A stretch of 64,000 nucleotides of DNA from Holothuria scabra (lineage: Eukaryota; Echinodermata; Holothuroidea; Aspidochirotida; Holothuriidae), in contig CM074190.1 of assembly GCA_037179385.1 (NCBI GenBank), positions 7,516,284 to 7,580,283 on the forward strand, written 5' to 3'. Numbering within the stretch: the stretch's first letter is position 1; every line of letters starts with the position of its first letter. A program made the translations under genes and the position numbers. Below are positions 54,336 to 64,000 of the stretch, one piece after another. Below the pieces are notes generated by a model. It ran no database searches and was not told the DNA's origin. It saw only the letters and a list, made by a program, of their open reading frames with translations.

Positions 54336-57171
54336 TAAATTTGTAGATGTCGTTGGTAAGATTTACAAACCAAAATAATTACAAAAACTTAAAATAAAAA
54401 GAAATGAAAATTGAGTGAGGGTCCGACGGGATTTATGAAACTTATAGGGCAATGCCACTGCTATGCAACCTTTATCGTTCTATTAATAACATTCAAATGT
54501 GTCTTGCGTGCCACTTGTCAGAACCTTTTCCTCTTAAGTGGTGGGCCCAGGTGGCTAGTCCCCCTCACCCTGGCTTTGTGACGGAGACATTCAAATAAAT
54601 CTTGAAAAATAAGGAAAGAGCTAAAAGGGAAAATTAAATCGTAAGTTAAAATGTACGGTGGTGTAAGCACTTAGGGTGAAGGGGGAACGTCTGGGCGTGA
54701 ACCGGGCTGGATCTTCTCGGAAAGTGCGCCTCGTCAATCCTTAAACTGCACTGCTAAAATGTACACTGGCTAAATTTGCAATAAAATATCAGCCCAGTGA
54801 AAGTTTTCCACCCCTTTCAAAGTCTGTTTTACTGTACGGTACGTTTTCTCGTTTCTCTCTCTTCCCTGCAACAAGCATCAAATGTTCCAGCTGCTTCCTA
54901 AACACTTCTTCCGAATCCTCAATATTTCTTCAAAAATTCTGCTTTCTGGCTCTTTTTTGACATGTTGCTCAAGTCTGTCGCAACATGTGTCCGCAGCCAG
55001 CATTTGTCTCATGTATCCTACAAGGACAGGTGTGTCCATAACATGTATCGCACACGATATGTGTCCCGAATTGTTACAATTGTAAACAGGCATTTACCAA
55101 AGGGCAAGACCGTTTTGAAACTTTGGCTAGCTTAGCCTAGCTATTCATGTTTCAAAAATAGGCAGACCATGCAAACGTCATGGTAACGTTTCCAACAAAC
55201 CCGTCATTAGAGACGTGTTCCCTTCTGTAATTGACATGTATACTTCATAGAAATAAAGTAGGCTATGCTTTCTAAAAATAAAGTCACTGGTTTTGTTATA
55301 GAGATAAATGCAGATGGTACCGTGTCTATTGCAGAGTATGAAAAGATAATGAAACATGATAAAAACTCAGTTAACAATGATATCATTGACATTGACATGA
55401 CTCGTGCGTGATACATAATTGTATTCTCTGTGTCATTATCAAATACCCGCTCCTATTAGAACTGTTTAACTATTCAAATAGAGTCGAGATTATTGTAAGT
55501 AAAGAATGATCTATGCACATTGGCGTTATGTGACTATTTCCAAGTAGGGAAGCACTTTTTCCGTAAAAATGACGCTCTGCATTATTCTTTGTCACAAAAC
55601 AGCAAATATTGTTCAGATTTCAGGGATGCAACACTTTGTTTTACAAATCGGTACTTGCGCATCGCTCTGATTACTTCCCCTATCGAGCGTCAATAATATT
55701 GTAGGCTATTGTAATGGTCTAATTACAACTTAATTAACTCTCTGCTCTCCTCTTGTGGTCGTGCTGTAGGCCTATAACAGCTCCACCTGCACAAAGATTT
55801 GTAACAACTCCCTGCTCCTTGCATGTGTCGTGAATGTCCGGAAGCGTTTTTCCCAAAAGTTACTCTTATTTAGCAAAGCAATGTACTGATGTAATCGAAA
55901 AATATTAATCTAATGTATTCAAGTGTTGTTTAGACAATTTGTGAGTTTGACTTTTCACGAGAATTTTTGTAGAACTGTTGCTGTTTGCTACAAACAATAG
56001 GCCTAATTGCAAAAATTCAGTGTACACACAGTCAGGCCTGTATCATTTGTTATGGCACCGTCTTAAAGAGGCTGACGAGAGAGTTTGACGAGAAAACCAA
56101 AAACAGAAAAACGAACCACTGCTATAATTCATTGTGTGTGGAAAATTGATGAATGACTTCAATGGGAGTTTTGCTTCATCTCAAGACAGTCTTATTATTT
56201 TTTAAAATATTTCTAAATGATTTTTAGATGATTTACATCGCGGTACGCTTAATGCAAAATAAATAAGGGCAAGTGTAATCGGCATTTCAACCGTCTTTTT
56301 TCTTTTTGGAACATCATTCAATGTGATTTTACACTTGGTTCGATATTTGACAGAGCAGACTGTGGTATATTTTTATGTGGTAACTGACAGAGTCTGATAT
56401 GGTTCTGGTAACTGTACAACGCTATTACAAATTTATCAAATCTTTGTAAATGAGTGATCAGAGCGCCCTCTATTGCCGACCATGTACATCTTGTCTTTTC
56501 TCAGGCCACATAGGCTTCACATGATTCAAATCTGTTTGGTAACAAAGTCTTAGTTAATCTCCCTTAATTCTTACCGTTATTCAAATACACAATGTTTACT
56601 TCGGTTCATAAATAGGATTTCTAAATCTATTTTATCTGTGCGGTTTAGCGAGCTTATGCTAAGGTTGTTAGTTGATTACATTGAGAATTATTTCTAGTTG
56701 TGAAGCAAACAAGAGAATAAGTATAGTCTCTTATCAATGATAGAGTGAACGATCTGTCTAAATTTATCGACGTGTTTAAACAAATTACTACAGCATTTCC
56801 TTTAATCTTATTCGATAAAACGGATAAGTTTTGTTTTTTCCTTTTAAGAAGGTTGCCTCCTTAAACGGCCGATGTATGCCTACGGGAGTTCATCCGTGTT
56901 AATCCTGTTACATAAACGTCGAAGTGGCTTGTCAAAACATACAGCATCTTTTTGCACATCAAGGTTTATGTGGGTACCGTACTCGACGCATAAAGAGAGT
57001 GAGGTCGGTGAGCCCCGTCCCTACCTTGTGGTGAGTGGTCCGTCCAGAGAAATAGGATAGGGCCGTGGTCAATGCTGTAATAGTGACAAGTCACACCAAA
57101 TTTGCGGGGATTTGTGATGACGCCAAATTCAACGACCATTGGGAGACATTCCTTACGTACTCAAAGGCTGA
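54336..57171. other. Intergenic
   Basis: 2.8 kb without a supportable gene. Open frames at 54878-55093 (minus, 71 codons) and 56872-57060 show no recognisable motif. Confidence 0.4.
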
Positions 57172-57433
57172 TATAGACGAATCCGATAAGCGCTTGTTTT
57201 TAGTGACTGTAGGTCGCCATTAGTGGGGTTCATTAGCCTAAAATCGTCTTTATTTATTGTTTACATAAATTTCAAACCCTCATATTAAGTGAAATTGGAG
57301 AATTCAAGGTGCAAATTAGTGTACAACCATCCATGATAGAGGTAAGCAAGGAAATCGAAAGATTTAAAGGTGACGGACCCCAGTTATGGCTAACTAATAT
57401 CAGACCATCACTTTCTGTCCGAATTCGTGTATA
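57172..57433. mobile_element. MITE, TATAGACGAATCC family, best copy
   Basis: TATAGACGAATCCG at 57172 and CCGAATTCGTGTATA ending 57433, inverted. Landmarks: CCTCATATTAAGTGAAATTG, ACCATCCATGATAGAGGTAA and GACGGACCCCAGTTATGGC. 262 bp, no coding capacity. Confidence 0.78.
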
Positions 57434-58088
57434 CAGTAGTCAGTTTTCAATTTCCTCAAAACTGTTTCAGTTTGCGCACATTTCGGAGACACATCTTCCA
57501 ATCTACTTTTATATTAAATTGAAAAAAGACCCCGCCCTTTGTGGTGACATATTGCAAAAAGTCACCCTAATGTCTGGTCTTGGTGATATTTTGGTAGGAT
57601 GGTGGCGTGTTACCTTGAGACAACACGAAAAACATGAAAGCAGACTTGATCACTGACTGTTTATTCCTGATTGTGTTATTTATAACAGATGATCACATTT
57701 TAAAATGAATTGTGTAGACAATGAGTTGAAATACAGACTGTGCGAAACTCAGGGCAATTTGACCAAGTTTGGTGCTTTTTTGTTGTAGTACTTCGTTTAG
57801 AGAATATCTTTGAACAACAATGAGGCACACGTACCTTTCATTCAAGGTTCTCTAGCTCAAAATTTCAATGGTCATCATGAAAACATTTGAAAGTGCCATA
57901 ATAGCCCCCATTGAGACCTTTGACCAGAGAATTCTTGCTTCATAATAACTTCTTTTTATTTTATTACTGTCACATATTTCAAAAGGCATTCGGACTGTAC
58001 AAAACCAACCCAACGTCAATAAACGAGAGAGTGCAGGTGGATAGCATGAAATGGTTCACTGGAGTAAGTTTGAGGCAACTTACCTTAA
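57434..58088. other. Intergenic
   Basis: No gene. GACCTTTGACC at 57915-57925 is an incomplete DR1-like word outside any HINE-like element. Confidence 0.4.
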
Positions 58089-58371
58089 AGGCCCAGTTCT
58101 CTCATGTCAAACAGTACCAATTCTCCTAACCTTCTTACTTAATCCCCTCCCACAATTGTCTGAAATTCACGCTCATCCAGATGCAATCCCAGTTTATTGC
58201 TTCAAGGTGAGTAAAGAAAAACTCAATTTATATAATCAAAACACGTACCGTTCATGCTGTGTAATATAAGCTCTGGTACTCTGCATTGTTTGAATTAGCT
58301 GTCAATCAAAGAGCTGAGCCAATTGAAAACCCCGTACCAAAATTATACTTTGGGGTGAGAGGTTTGGCCCT
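58089..58371. mobile_element. TTAA MITE, copy 4 (TTAA on both sides)
   Basis: 283 bp between TTAA 58085-58088 and TTAA 58372-58375. The inverted ends are AGGCCCAGTTCTCTCA and TGAGAGGTTTGGCCCT. This copy best defines the family; TTAA duplication is the signature of piggyBac-type transposases. Confidence 0.85.
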
Positions 58372-58709
58372 TTAATCTATGTTAAGAATATGAATTTCGT
58401 AAAAATTTTGCCCATCCGCGCTTCTCGGTGTCTTTTTAGGAATAAAATTGGTCGTTGCGAATCTTCTGCGTTACCCGATAAATTTTATACTTTGCTAATT
58501 CCGTTTTGCTATCGTCCCTTTTAGGATCAATGAGAAAAGTCGTCACGCAGTTTTGGGGTTTTTTTTTTTAAATTTTGAGGGGATAATTATGAATATTAGG
58601 AAGCAAAACTTCTTAGTGCCCTCGAACTTGTGAAAATAACAGTAGAAATGCATAGTTTAACAAAATCCCTTATGCGACGGCCATCGCATGCTTACATTGT
58701 ATCAGTTAT

Positions 58710-58920
58710 ATAGCTATAGCGGTCGTCAGTTCGTGGGCACGGATCGATCACACCATCGATCAACCTTAAATCGTCTTCATTTACTGTCTAAATGAATTTC
58801 AAAGCCAGTTACATTGAAGAAATCAGTATACAATTTAGTGTACATCCATCCATGATACAGCCTACAGGTAAGCGAGGAAATTGAATCATCAGTTGATGCC
58901 CAGATTCGATATCGATAGGT
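58710..58920. mobile_element. MITE, TATAGACGAATCC family, diverged copy
   Basis: AAATCGTCTTCATTTACTGT, ATTTAGTGTACATCCATCCA and CAGATTCGATATCGATA align with the copy at 57172; the ends are eroded. Confidence 0.6.
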
Positions 58921-59763
58921 AATCTTGAAATTATGTTAGTAGTTTCTTTTGTGATTCAATTACTTAATTCTTAAAATGCTAAGGTGGGGACAAAGATCAA
59001 ATGTAGGTGTCACACTATTAGTGGAGAAACACCGGTGATCAGTCTACACCAACAACGGCCCAATGGTACACCCTTAGCCATGTAAATTTCGCATGACGAT
59101 TTTAATATGCGAATTTTGAAAGCAAAATGTGTCACATTGAATTCAAGTTCCAAAATAGCTCAAAGTTAAATCACTGTGTTGCAATTTGATCTGTTGGCAG
59201 ATATTGAAAGATTTGATAAAAATATCCAGCGAGCCCTCTTAATGGTACTTACTATTAGGAAACGTTAGAACAAAAAGATACACAACGCTCGAGGTAAGGT
59301 GATCTTATATTTTATTAAGACTGTCATCTATGTTATTTACATAATATACAAAAAACTTATCTGAAACAAAATAATTGCATCATCTAATAGGAGTTCTTTC
59401 ATTTTTACACCCCGACGTTAAAAATGTCTGGCTATATACATATTAATATGAAAAAGTATGTAATATTTACACAGCATTTTCTGTACTGTCGAAACGACAC
59501 ATGGAATAATTGACTTTACGTATACTGAAAACTTGAGAAATAGACGTGATGTGTTCTCTCATATATGGCTACTGAGACATCCCTCCCTTATTTTGCTTTT
59601 CGATTAAACTTTCTCAATTGCGATTTTTGCACACACTATGCTGCCATTTGTTTGTTACTGGCCTACTTTAAAAGCTGTAAACAGTACCATTAGTAAGGTA
59701 AAGCAGAAGTGTTTAATACGTAATCCTCTTTGTGTCGTAGTCAGAAAGAAGGTAATTAAAGAT
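58921..59763. other. Intergenic
   Basis: Nothing recognised. Confidence 0.4.
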
Positions 59764-59876
59764 CATGGGCCCGTTCCACAAAGAGTTACGCACGATCTTA
59801 AGTTTGATTTACTGTTGGCTTAAGTATGGTGAATCAAACTTAAGATTGTGCGTAACTCTTTGTGGAACGGCCCCCA
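59764..59876. mobile_element. Foldback MITE with GGGCCCGTTCCACAAAG ends
   Basis: Two arms of about 45 bp (59765-59808 and 59831-59876) are nearly perfect inverted copies, from GGGCCCGTTCCACAAAGAG to TTAAGTTTGATT, around a 22-base loop. As DNA or RNA it forms one long hairpin. Confidence 0.8.
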
Positions 59877-60193
59877 TATTTCATTCAAGCCTGAATTAAC
59901 TTGCTACCTAGCAGTCATATTTCCAAGTGACACTGGCGCTAATATATAAGCAGAAACGGCCCACAGGGTCCACCATCATTTGAATAGATGTATTGTGCAT
60001 TGTGCTGAAGAATAATGCATACACATGAACAAGGGTGTTTGAAGAATGTGACTTGTTTGTTTTTCTACGTCACTTTGTTCAAGCAGACAAGCACTGTTCT
60101 GTTTGAAGCGTTATCGTTAAAGCCGTTGTTAGAATAAGCGGGGAGACCGACGAGCTTCCAGCTCTCACCAGGGTAATGGTGTGTCAAAAACTA
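59877..60193. other. Intergenic
   Basis: Nothing recognised. Confidence 0.4.
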
Positions 60194-60197
60194 TTAA

Positions 60198-60497
60198 GGG
60201 CCCAGCTCTCTCACCCCAAACAGTACCAATTCTCCTCACCTTCTTACTTAAGCCCCCCCCCCCCCCACAATTATCTGAAATTCATCCTCATCCAGACATA
60301 ATCTCAGCTTATTGCTTAAGGACGAGTTAAAAAACTTAAAGTGTATAATCATAATACTTTCACTACAATTAATGCTGTGAAATACAAGCTTTGGAACTTT
60401 GCATTGTTTGAATAAGCTGTCAATCAAAGAGCTGAGCCAATTGAGAATTTTGGTACACCCCTACCAAAATTGTAGTATGGGTTTAGAGGATTGGTCC
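60198..60497. mobile_element. TTAA MITE, copy 5
   Basis: It starts GGGCCCAGCTCTCTCACCCC after TTAA (60194-60197) and ends GGATTGGTCC before TTGA (60498-60501, a one-base-changed TTAA). The inner order is as in copy 4. A C-run at 60256-60267. Confidence 0.8.
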
Positions 60498-60501
60498 TTG
60501 A

Positions 60502-61161
60502 AGACATACAGTAAGTAAAACCTGAAATGAAGAATTGTGACTACGTTCTGTTGAAAGCACTGCGGGTTGGAATCAGCAAAAATTGAGACAGAACGACAAA
60601 ACCAATACCGTCCGAATATATTTACAGCAGGGTAGGTTTGGGTTTACATAAGGAATGGATAAGCGAGAACTTATCTTTGGGAGACAAGTTCCTCCTGCAT
60701 TTCTGTTTCATTGAGTAATCCAATTAACAGGTAAAACCATGATGTTAAAATGTCCTTCAAAGTATTGACTCTTGGCAAGGTTTTTATGAGCTTACTTGGC
60801 TAACGAGTGTTATATCTTTAACGGCCATATTTGAAGGACGGATTACTACAATCCAACTGATAAGGCGTTTTGTTTACCTCGTCTTTATTTAGTTCAGGTT
60901 TATTAATTAATTGTACCTATCTCATTATTGTAAATGTACCTTCCCTTGTCATTGTAAATTTTGTGCATGTCATTCTGTTTGACAATCTTTGCCCCCTTCA
61001 ATTGCTTATTCGCTACAGATATAGCTTGTGTACACCTTGTAATGATACTTCATACAATGATACTTAACTCTATACAATATTGCCGATACATTCAATGAGA
61101 AATGAGACATGAATGAACTTGCAAGACATCTAAGAATTACCCACATTTTAGACCCAGAAGC
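60502..61161. other. Intergenic
   Basis: Nothing recognised. Confidence 0.4.
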
Positions 61162-61301
61162 CAGTGTTGTAACAAGTCACGACTCGAGTCACTTCCTCTC
61201 AAAATGATAGTGACTCAATGACTTGACTCGAGTCACTTAAAAATTTGAAAACTGGTGACTCGAGTCCCCTCGAGTCATCTAGTGACTCGATTACAACACT
61301 G
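61162..61301. mobile_element. hAT-type MITE, 140 bp, ends CAGTGTTGTAA
   Basis: CAGTGTTGTAA (61162) and TTACAACACTG (ending 61301), flanked by a perfect 8-bp duplication CCAGAAGC (61154-61161, 61302-61309). The inside is repeats of GACTCGAGTCA, itself a palindrome. It is in the 3' flank of the second SDR gene. Confidence 0.9.
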
Positions 61302-61573
61302 CCAGAAGCTCACCATTTTGCTGATCTAAACCTTCCCATGCCTATTAACCAGTCGACAATGTATAATACACAACTTGTAAACAGTCATGTGTCCAGTTGC
61401 ATAGGGCAGGATTAGCGTGCTTTTCTAGCCTCATGGTCCACAACCAGGAATCATTACGATCACCTGTGTAACCATATTTCTCGTTTCTCTTTTCACACCT
61501 GAGGCTCAAATGCATAACTGCTAAGAAGGTGATCATCTGGTCGTCATTTTGGTTTTATCAGTCAGATCCCATT

Positions 61574-61768
61574 CTACTCGCGGGCGGCGATACTTTCTGC
61601 ACTATATAGAGGGCGTGGTGATGCTCTCTCCTGCAGTCTGAATACGTCGCTGGTCCTCTGTCCATACCATTTGGATTTTTTTATGTAACCGTTGTCAATG
61701 AGCGAGTACGCCATGTCGATTATAGCCTGACGACTGTCACGTGGTGTGATTCCTAGCACATTTCTCAT
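61574..61768 (-). CDS. SDR paralogue terminal exon
   Basis: 195 nt, 64 codons and TAG (61576-61574). The acceptor is tcaatag|ATG; the leading ATG is not a start codon but the aligned position of Leu322 in the paralogue. Confidence 0.9.
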   Translation of the reverse strand: MRNVLGITPRDSRQAIIDMAYSLIDNGYIKKSKWYGQRTSDVFRLQERASPRPLYSAESIAARE

Positions 61769-62217
61769 CTATTGAGGAGAAGAAAATGAAAGAACTAGGT
61801 AACAAGTTCCACAAATAAATAAGCATTATATTATATAGATAAATACAGAGTTCATAACACATTACTACGGCCGGAAGAAAATAACATGACCATGCACATG
61901 AAGTAGCTTAAACGTACCGACGAACGCTGTGGAATGATACCATAATGCACTGGGTCCCCGCGGCCATTCACGACACCAGGCGTCCAGACGTCCATTAGTG
62001 TCCCCGCAAAGCAAAGTTACCTAAACCAGGGAGTTTCTTCAAGACAAATTGCCCTTAGGCTCGTTAAGAAGAAAGATCCGGAACAGTGTACTTACTTTAT
62101 AGTTATCGAATTCGGTGACTATTCCCCACATGACATCCATTGATCCAGCCATCTCATCTATGAGAGACATCAGACGTATCAGAAATCGAGGGGCAAGTCT
62201 TGATGACGGGGAGTAAC
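61574..62217 (-). CDS. Tandem SDR paralogue, last two exons (5' part outside window)
   Basis: Exons 62217-62096 and 61768-61574. The first encodes YSPSSRLAPRFLIRLMSLID and MAGSMDVMWGIVTEFDNYK, the second MRNVLGITPRDSRQAIIDMA, YSLIDNGYIKKSKWYGQRTS and a tail DVFRLQERASPRPLYSAESI to TAG. They align with exons 7 and 8 of the gene at 32276-47757, with equal exon 7 length (122 nt) and phase. The acceptors are aatcag|GTT and caatag|ATG; the donor is AAA|gtaagt. Both genes lie head-to-tail on the minus strand, so this is a tandem duplication. The C-terminal tail is about 22 residues longer. I looked for the exon 6 equivalent up to 64000 and did not find it, so it lies beyond the edge. Confidence 0.9.
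62096..62217 (-). CDS. SDR paralogue penultimate exon
   Basis: 122 nt, equivalent to residues 281-321 of the other gene. PSSRLAPRF-IRLMS is identical apart from one Ile/Leu change. The acceptor is aatcag|GTT and the donor AAA|gtaagt. Confidence 0.92.
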
Positions 62218-62768
62218 CTGATTGGATAATAAATATATGAATATGAAAACTGGAGTACATAAAACAAAATGAAAATATTGTAAAAAATGAGTATTTTACA
62301 CGGGTAAGACATGGTACAGGTTATCATCTCGGTACGAATCTCTTTAGTATCAAATGCTCGTCACATTGTGACACCATCGATCATTACCGCGAATTTTCCC
62401 TACATCTTTTCTGTGCCAGATATATTACGTTTTACTTATGGACTGAGAAAGAGGGTGGATCCAGCCTTTGGCCAACGAGGGAGGGGGAGGCGATTGTAAA
62501 AGGAGTAAATCAGCGTGTGCGAAAAATACAATAATGTACGTTTCTATGAGGACGCGAAAAGGGTATTTTGCTTGAAATTGGGGCGCTTAATGTGCATAAA
62601 GCAATCAACGAAGTTGTCCCCTGGATCTTCTTTTGGACAAAAAGTTTAGACGTGAGTCATCAGTAGTTTTGTTCATAAGCTTGTTAGCGGACTCCATAAT
62701 TACGATAAAACTACAACGTAATAACGGCACAAAATAAAGCGAATATGGTTAGGTAAGGCTCACTGGCT
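62218..62768. other. Intron of the SDR paralogue
   Basis: Nothing recognised before the MITE. Confidence 0.45.
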
Positions 62769-63015
62769 TGACGAATCCGAGCAGCCAGTGGGATCGTCCA
62801 TTAGTGGTGTGCTTTGGGTTGAAATCGTCTTAAATTTATTATTAACATGTTTTTCTGCACCCTCATATCTAGTGAAATTGTAAAAATCGAGAGGCATTTT
62901 AGTGAAAACCATCGATAACACAGGTAAGCCAATAATTTTAAAAGATTATAGCTGACGGACCCCAATCACGGCCGACTAAATGGGGCCATCACTTGGCTGC
63001 TCGAATTCGCTTATA
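62768..63015. mobile_element. MITE, TATAGACGAATCC family, copy in the SDR paralogue intron
   Basis: TTGACGAATCCGAGCAGCC at the left, then CCCTCATATCTAGTGAAATTG, GACGGACCCCAATCACGGCC and TCGAATTCGCTTATATC at the right; same order as at 57172. Confidence 0.7.
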
Positions 63016-64000
63016 TCTTAGTATAACAATGGTTACTATACGTGTACAATGTTGCAAAAGGAAGTAAAGGTTATATGACAAAAAATATTTTTAATTTTGT
63101 ACGTGGATCAGTTTTTGCCTCTCCTCTGTATTATTTCCCCAGAACAATTCACTGTAGGGCAAATGAAGTTTAGCTTGTTAGTAATGTATTCGCTCACCAA
63201 TCTACTTTGAAGGTACCTACTACTCTCATCGGTTAAATATGTTAAAATTTAAAAGAAGATATCTAAGTTTCGTACGATCCAAGGTAGGCATATAATTTTA
63301 CATTGCAAATTAGCCTTCCAAAATTTTACTTAAAAATTATTTCCACTTTATTCTGATTAGTTCACCTGATTGGGTGGTCAATTTTTGAACAGTGAAGTCA
63401 AAGCTGTTATTTTTACTATCTCAAGCAAGTAAACGAGACTTCATTACCAACTTCCTGGCCATGGGGGTATACGAAAACATTTCACAAGGAGAGAAAGATG
63501 TTGACCTTAAAATATTTGATTGGTATACAATCACTCTATGACTTGCAAAAATTGCACTAAAAATACAGTAGGAACCAAAGTTCATAGCTAAGGGGAGAGG
63601 TGGACTGAGGACAAAAAATTCACCATTGTTCTAATGCATTTCAGTGAATGTTTTTCGTTTACATGAAAAACTTAATCTGCGGAATTTTTGCTTCTCCCAA
63701 TCTTTATCTTTTCTTACTAAAAGCATGTACATGTCTACTGAGAGTGGTTTTTTAAATTTCTGGCCATGATGAAACGGACCTATCTGGACCAGTTTAGCTG
63801 ATTCTATACTTTATTGAACACACTGACAGCTCAATCAGACTAGTGGGGTCGAATTACAGAAGTTGGACAGTTGAAATATCATTGTTCTTCTTTCTGAAAG
63901 GGTAAGAACAGTCATCTCCAACTTAAAATAGTGTAGTAGACTCTCCTGTTTTACAATATGTGACAATATTTTACCCTTCAAAGATGCAATTTACTGGGAG
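63016..64000. other. Probable intron of the SDR paralogue
   Basis: No exon of the SDR family could be found on the minus strand, and no repeat was recognised. Confidence 0.45.

Noticed and set aside
54878..55093. 71-codon minus-strand frame with HVMDTPVLVGYMRQ and SRIFEEILRIRKK
   Set aside because: It looks somewhat protein-like, but the opposite strand is also open over the same stretch, and I found no family or splice partners.
57914..57926. DR1 site AGACCTTTGACCA
   Set aside because: It has two mismatches to the 13-base consensus, no nearby gene start and no repeat context; likely chance.
1..64000. CRISPR arrays, bacterial operons, riboswitches
   Set aside because: The window has intron-split eukaryotic genes and LINE/MITE repeats. 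The tandem repeats lack spacers of equal length between conserved direct repeats.

Overview
The window is nuclear DNA from an animal: AT-rich, with intron-split genes using GT-AG splice sites, and very dense in transposable elements. The gene and repeat mix (CR1-type LINEs with an esterase domain, pearl/HINE-like elements, a ZADH2-type reductase, animal copies of a plant-DFR-like SDR) fits a marine invertebrate deuterostome. An echinoderm is my best guess; this is inference, not proof.

Three host genes are supported, all on the minus strand. (1) 63-18634: seven coding exons of a ZADH2/prostaglandin reductase 3 homologue, residues 1-220, with the C-terminal part beyond the left edge; it includes a 29-nt microexon. 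(2) 32276-47757: a complete eight-exon gene for a 362-residue extended short-chain dehydrogenase/reductase (dihydroflavonol-4-reductase/GRE2-like) with the nucleotide-binding glycine motif, catalytic Ser and YxxxK all visible. (3) 61574-62217: the last two exons of a tandem paralogue of gene 2, whose 5' part lies beyond the right edge.

The rest is mostly mobile DNA, much of it nested. 9.6-14.1 kb: a minus-strand CR1-like LINE (SGNH esterase, endonuclease, RT) split by a HINE/pearl-like element. 15.4-17.9 kb: a second such element. 19.8-21.65 kb: a hAT-type element with a perfect 8-bp target duplication, containing a third HINE-like element. 22.05-23.6 kb: remnant of another LINE. 24.95-29.96 kb: a triple nest (repeat R, broken by a plus-strand LINE, broken by a minus-strand LINE with a 467-codon RT reading frame). 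33.9-36.3 and 44.05-44.83 kb: hAT-type elements in introns of gene 2. Five copies of a TTAA-flanked MITE, several copies of a MITE with ends TATAGACGAATCC, a palindromic TA-flanked MITE and tRNA-derived SINEs are scattered from 0.5 to 63 kb. 48.7-54.3 kb holds a U2 snRNA 5' fragment joined to a 167-bp hairpin-rich unit, and an inverted pair of CACACCATG minisatellites.

The most interesting pattern is in the HINE-like elements: their 145-156-bp tandem units repeatedly carry a perfect nuclear-receptor DR1 site (AGGTCAAAGGTCA on the minus strand), eight perfect copies in 64 kb, all in or just upstream of the reductase gene. The second is the 167-bp unit, whose serial hairpins differ between copies mainly by pairing-preserving changes.
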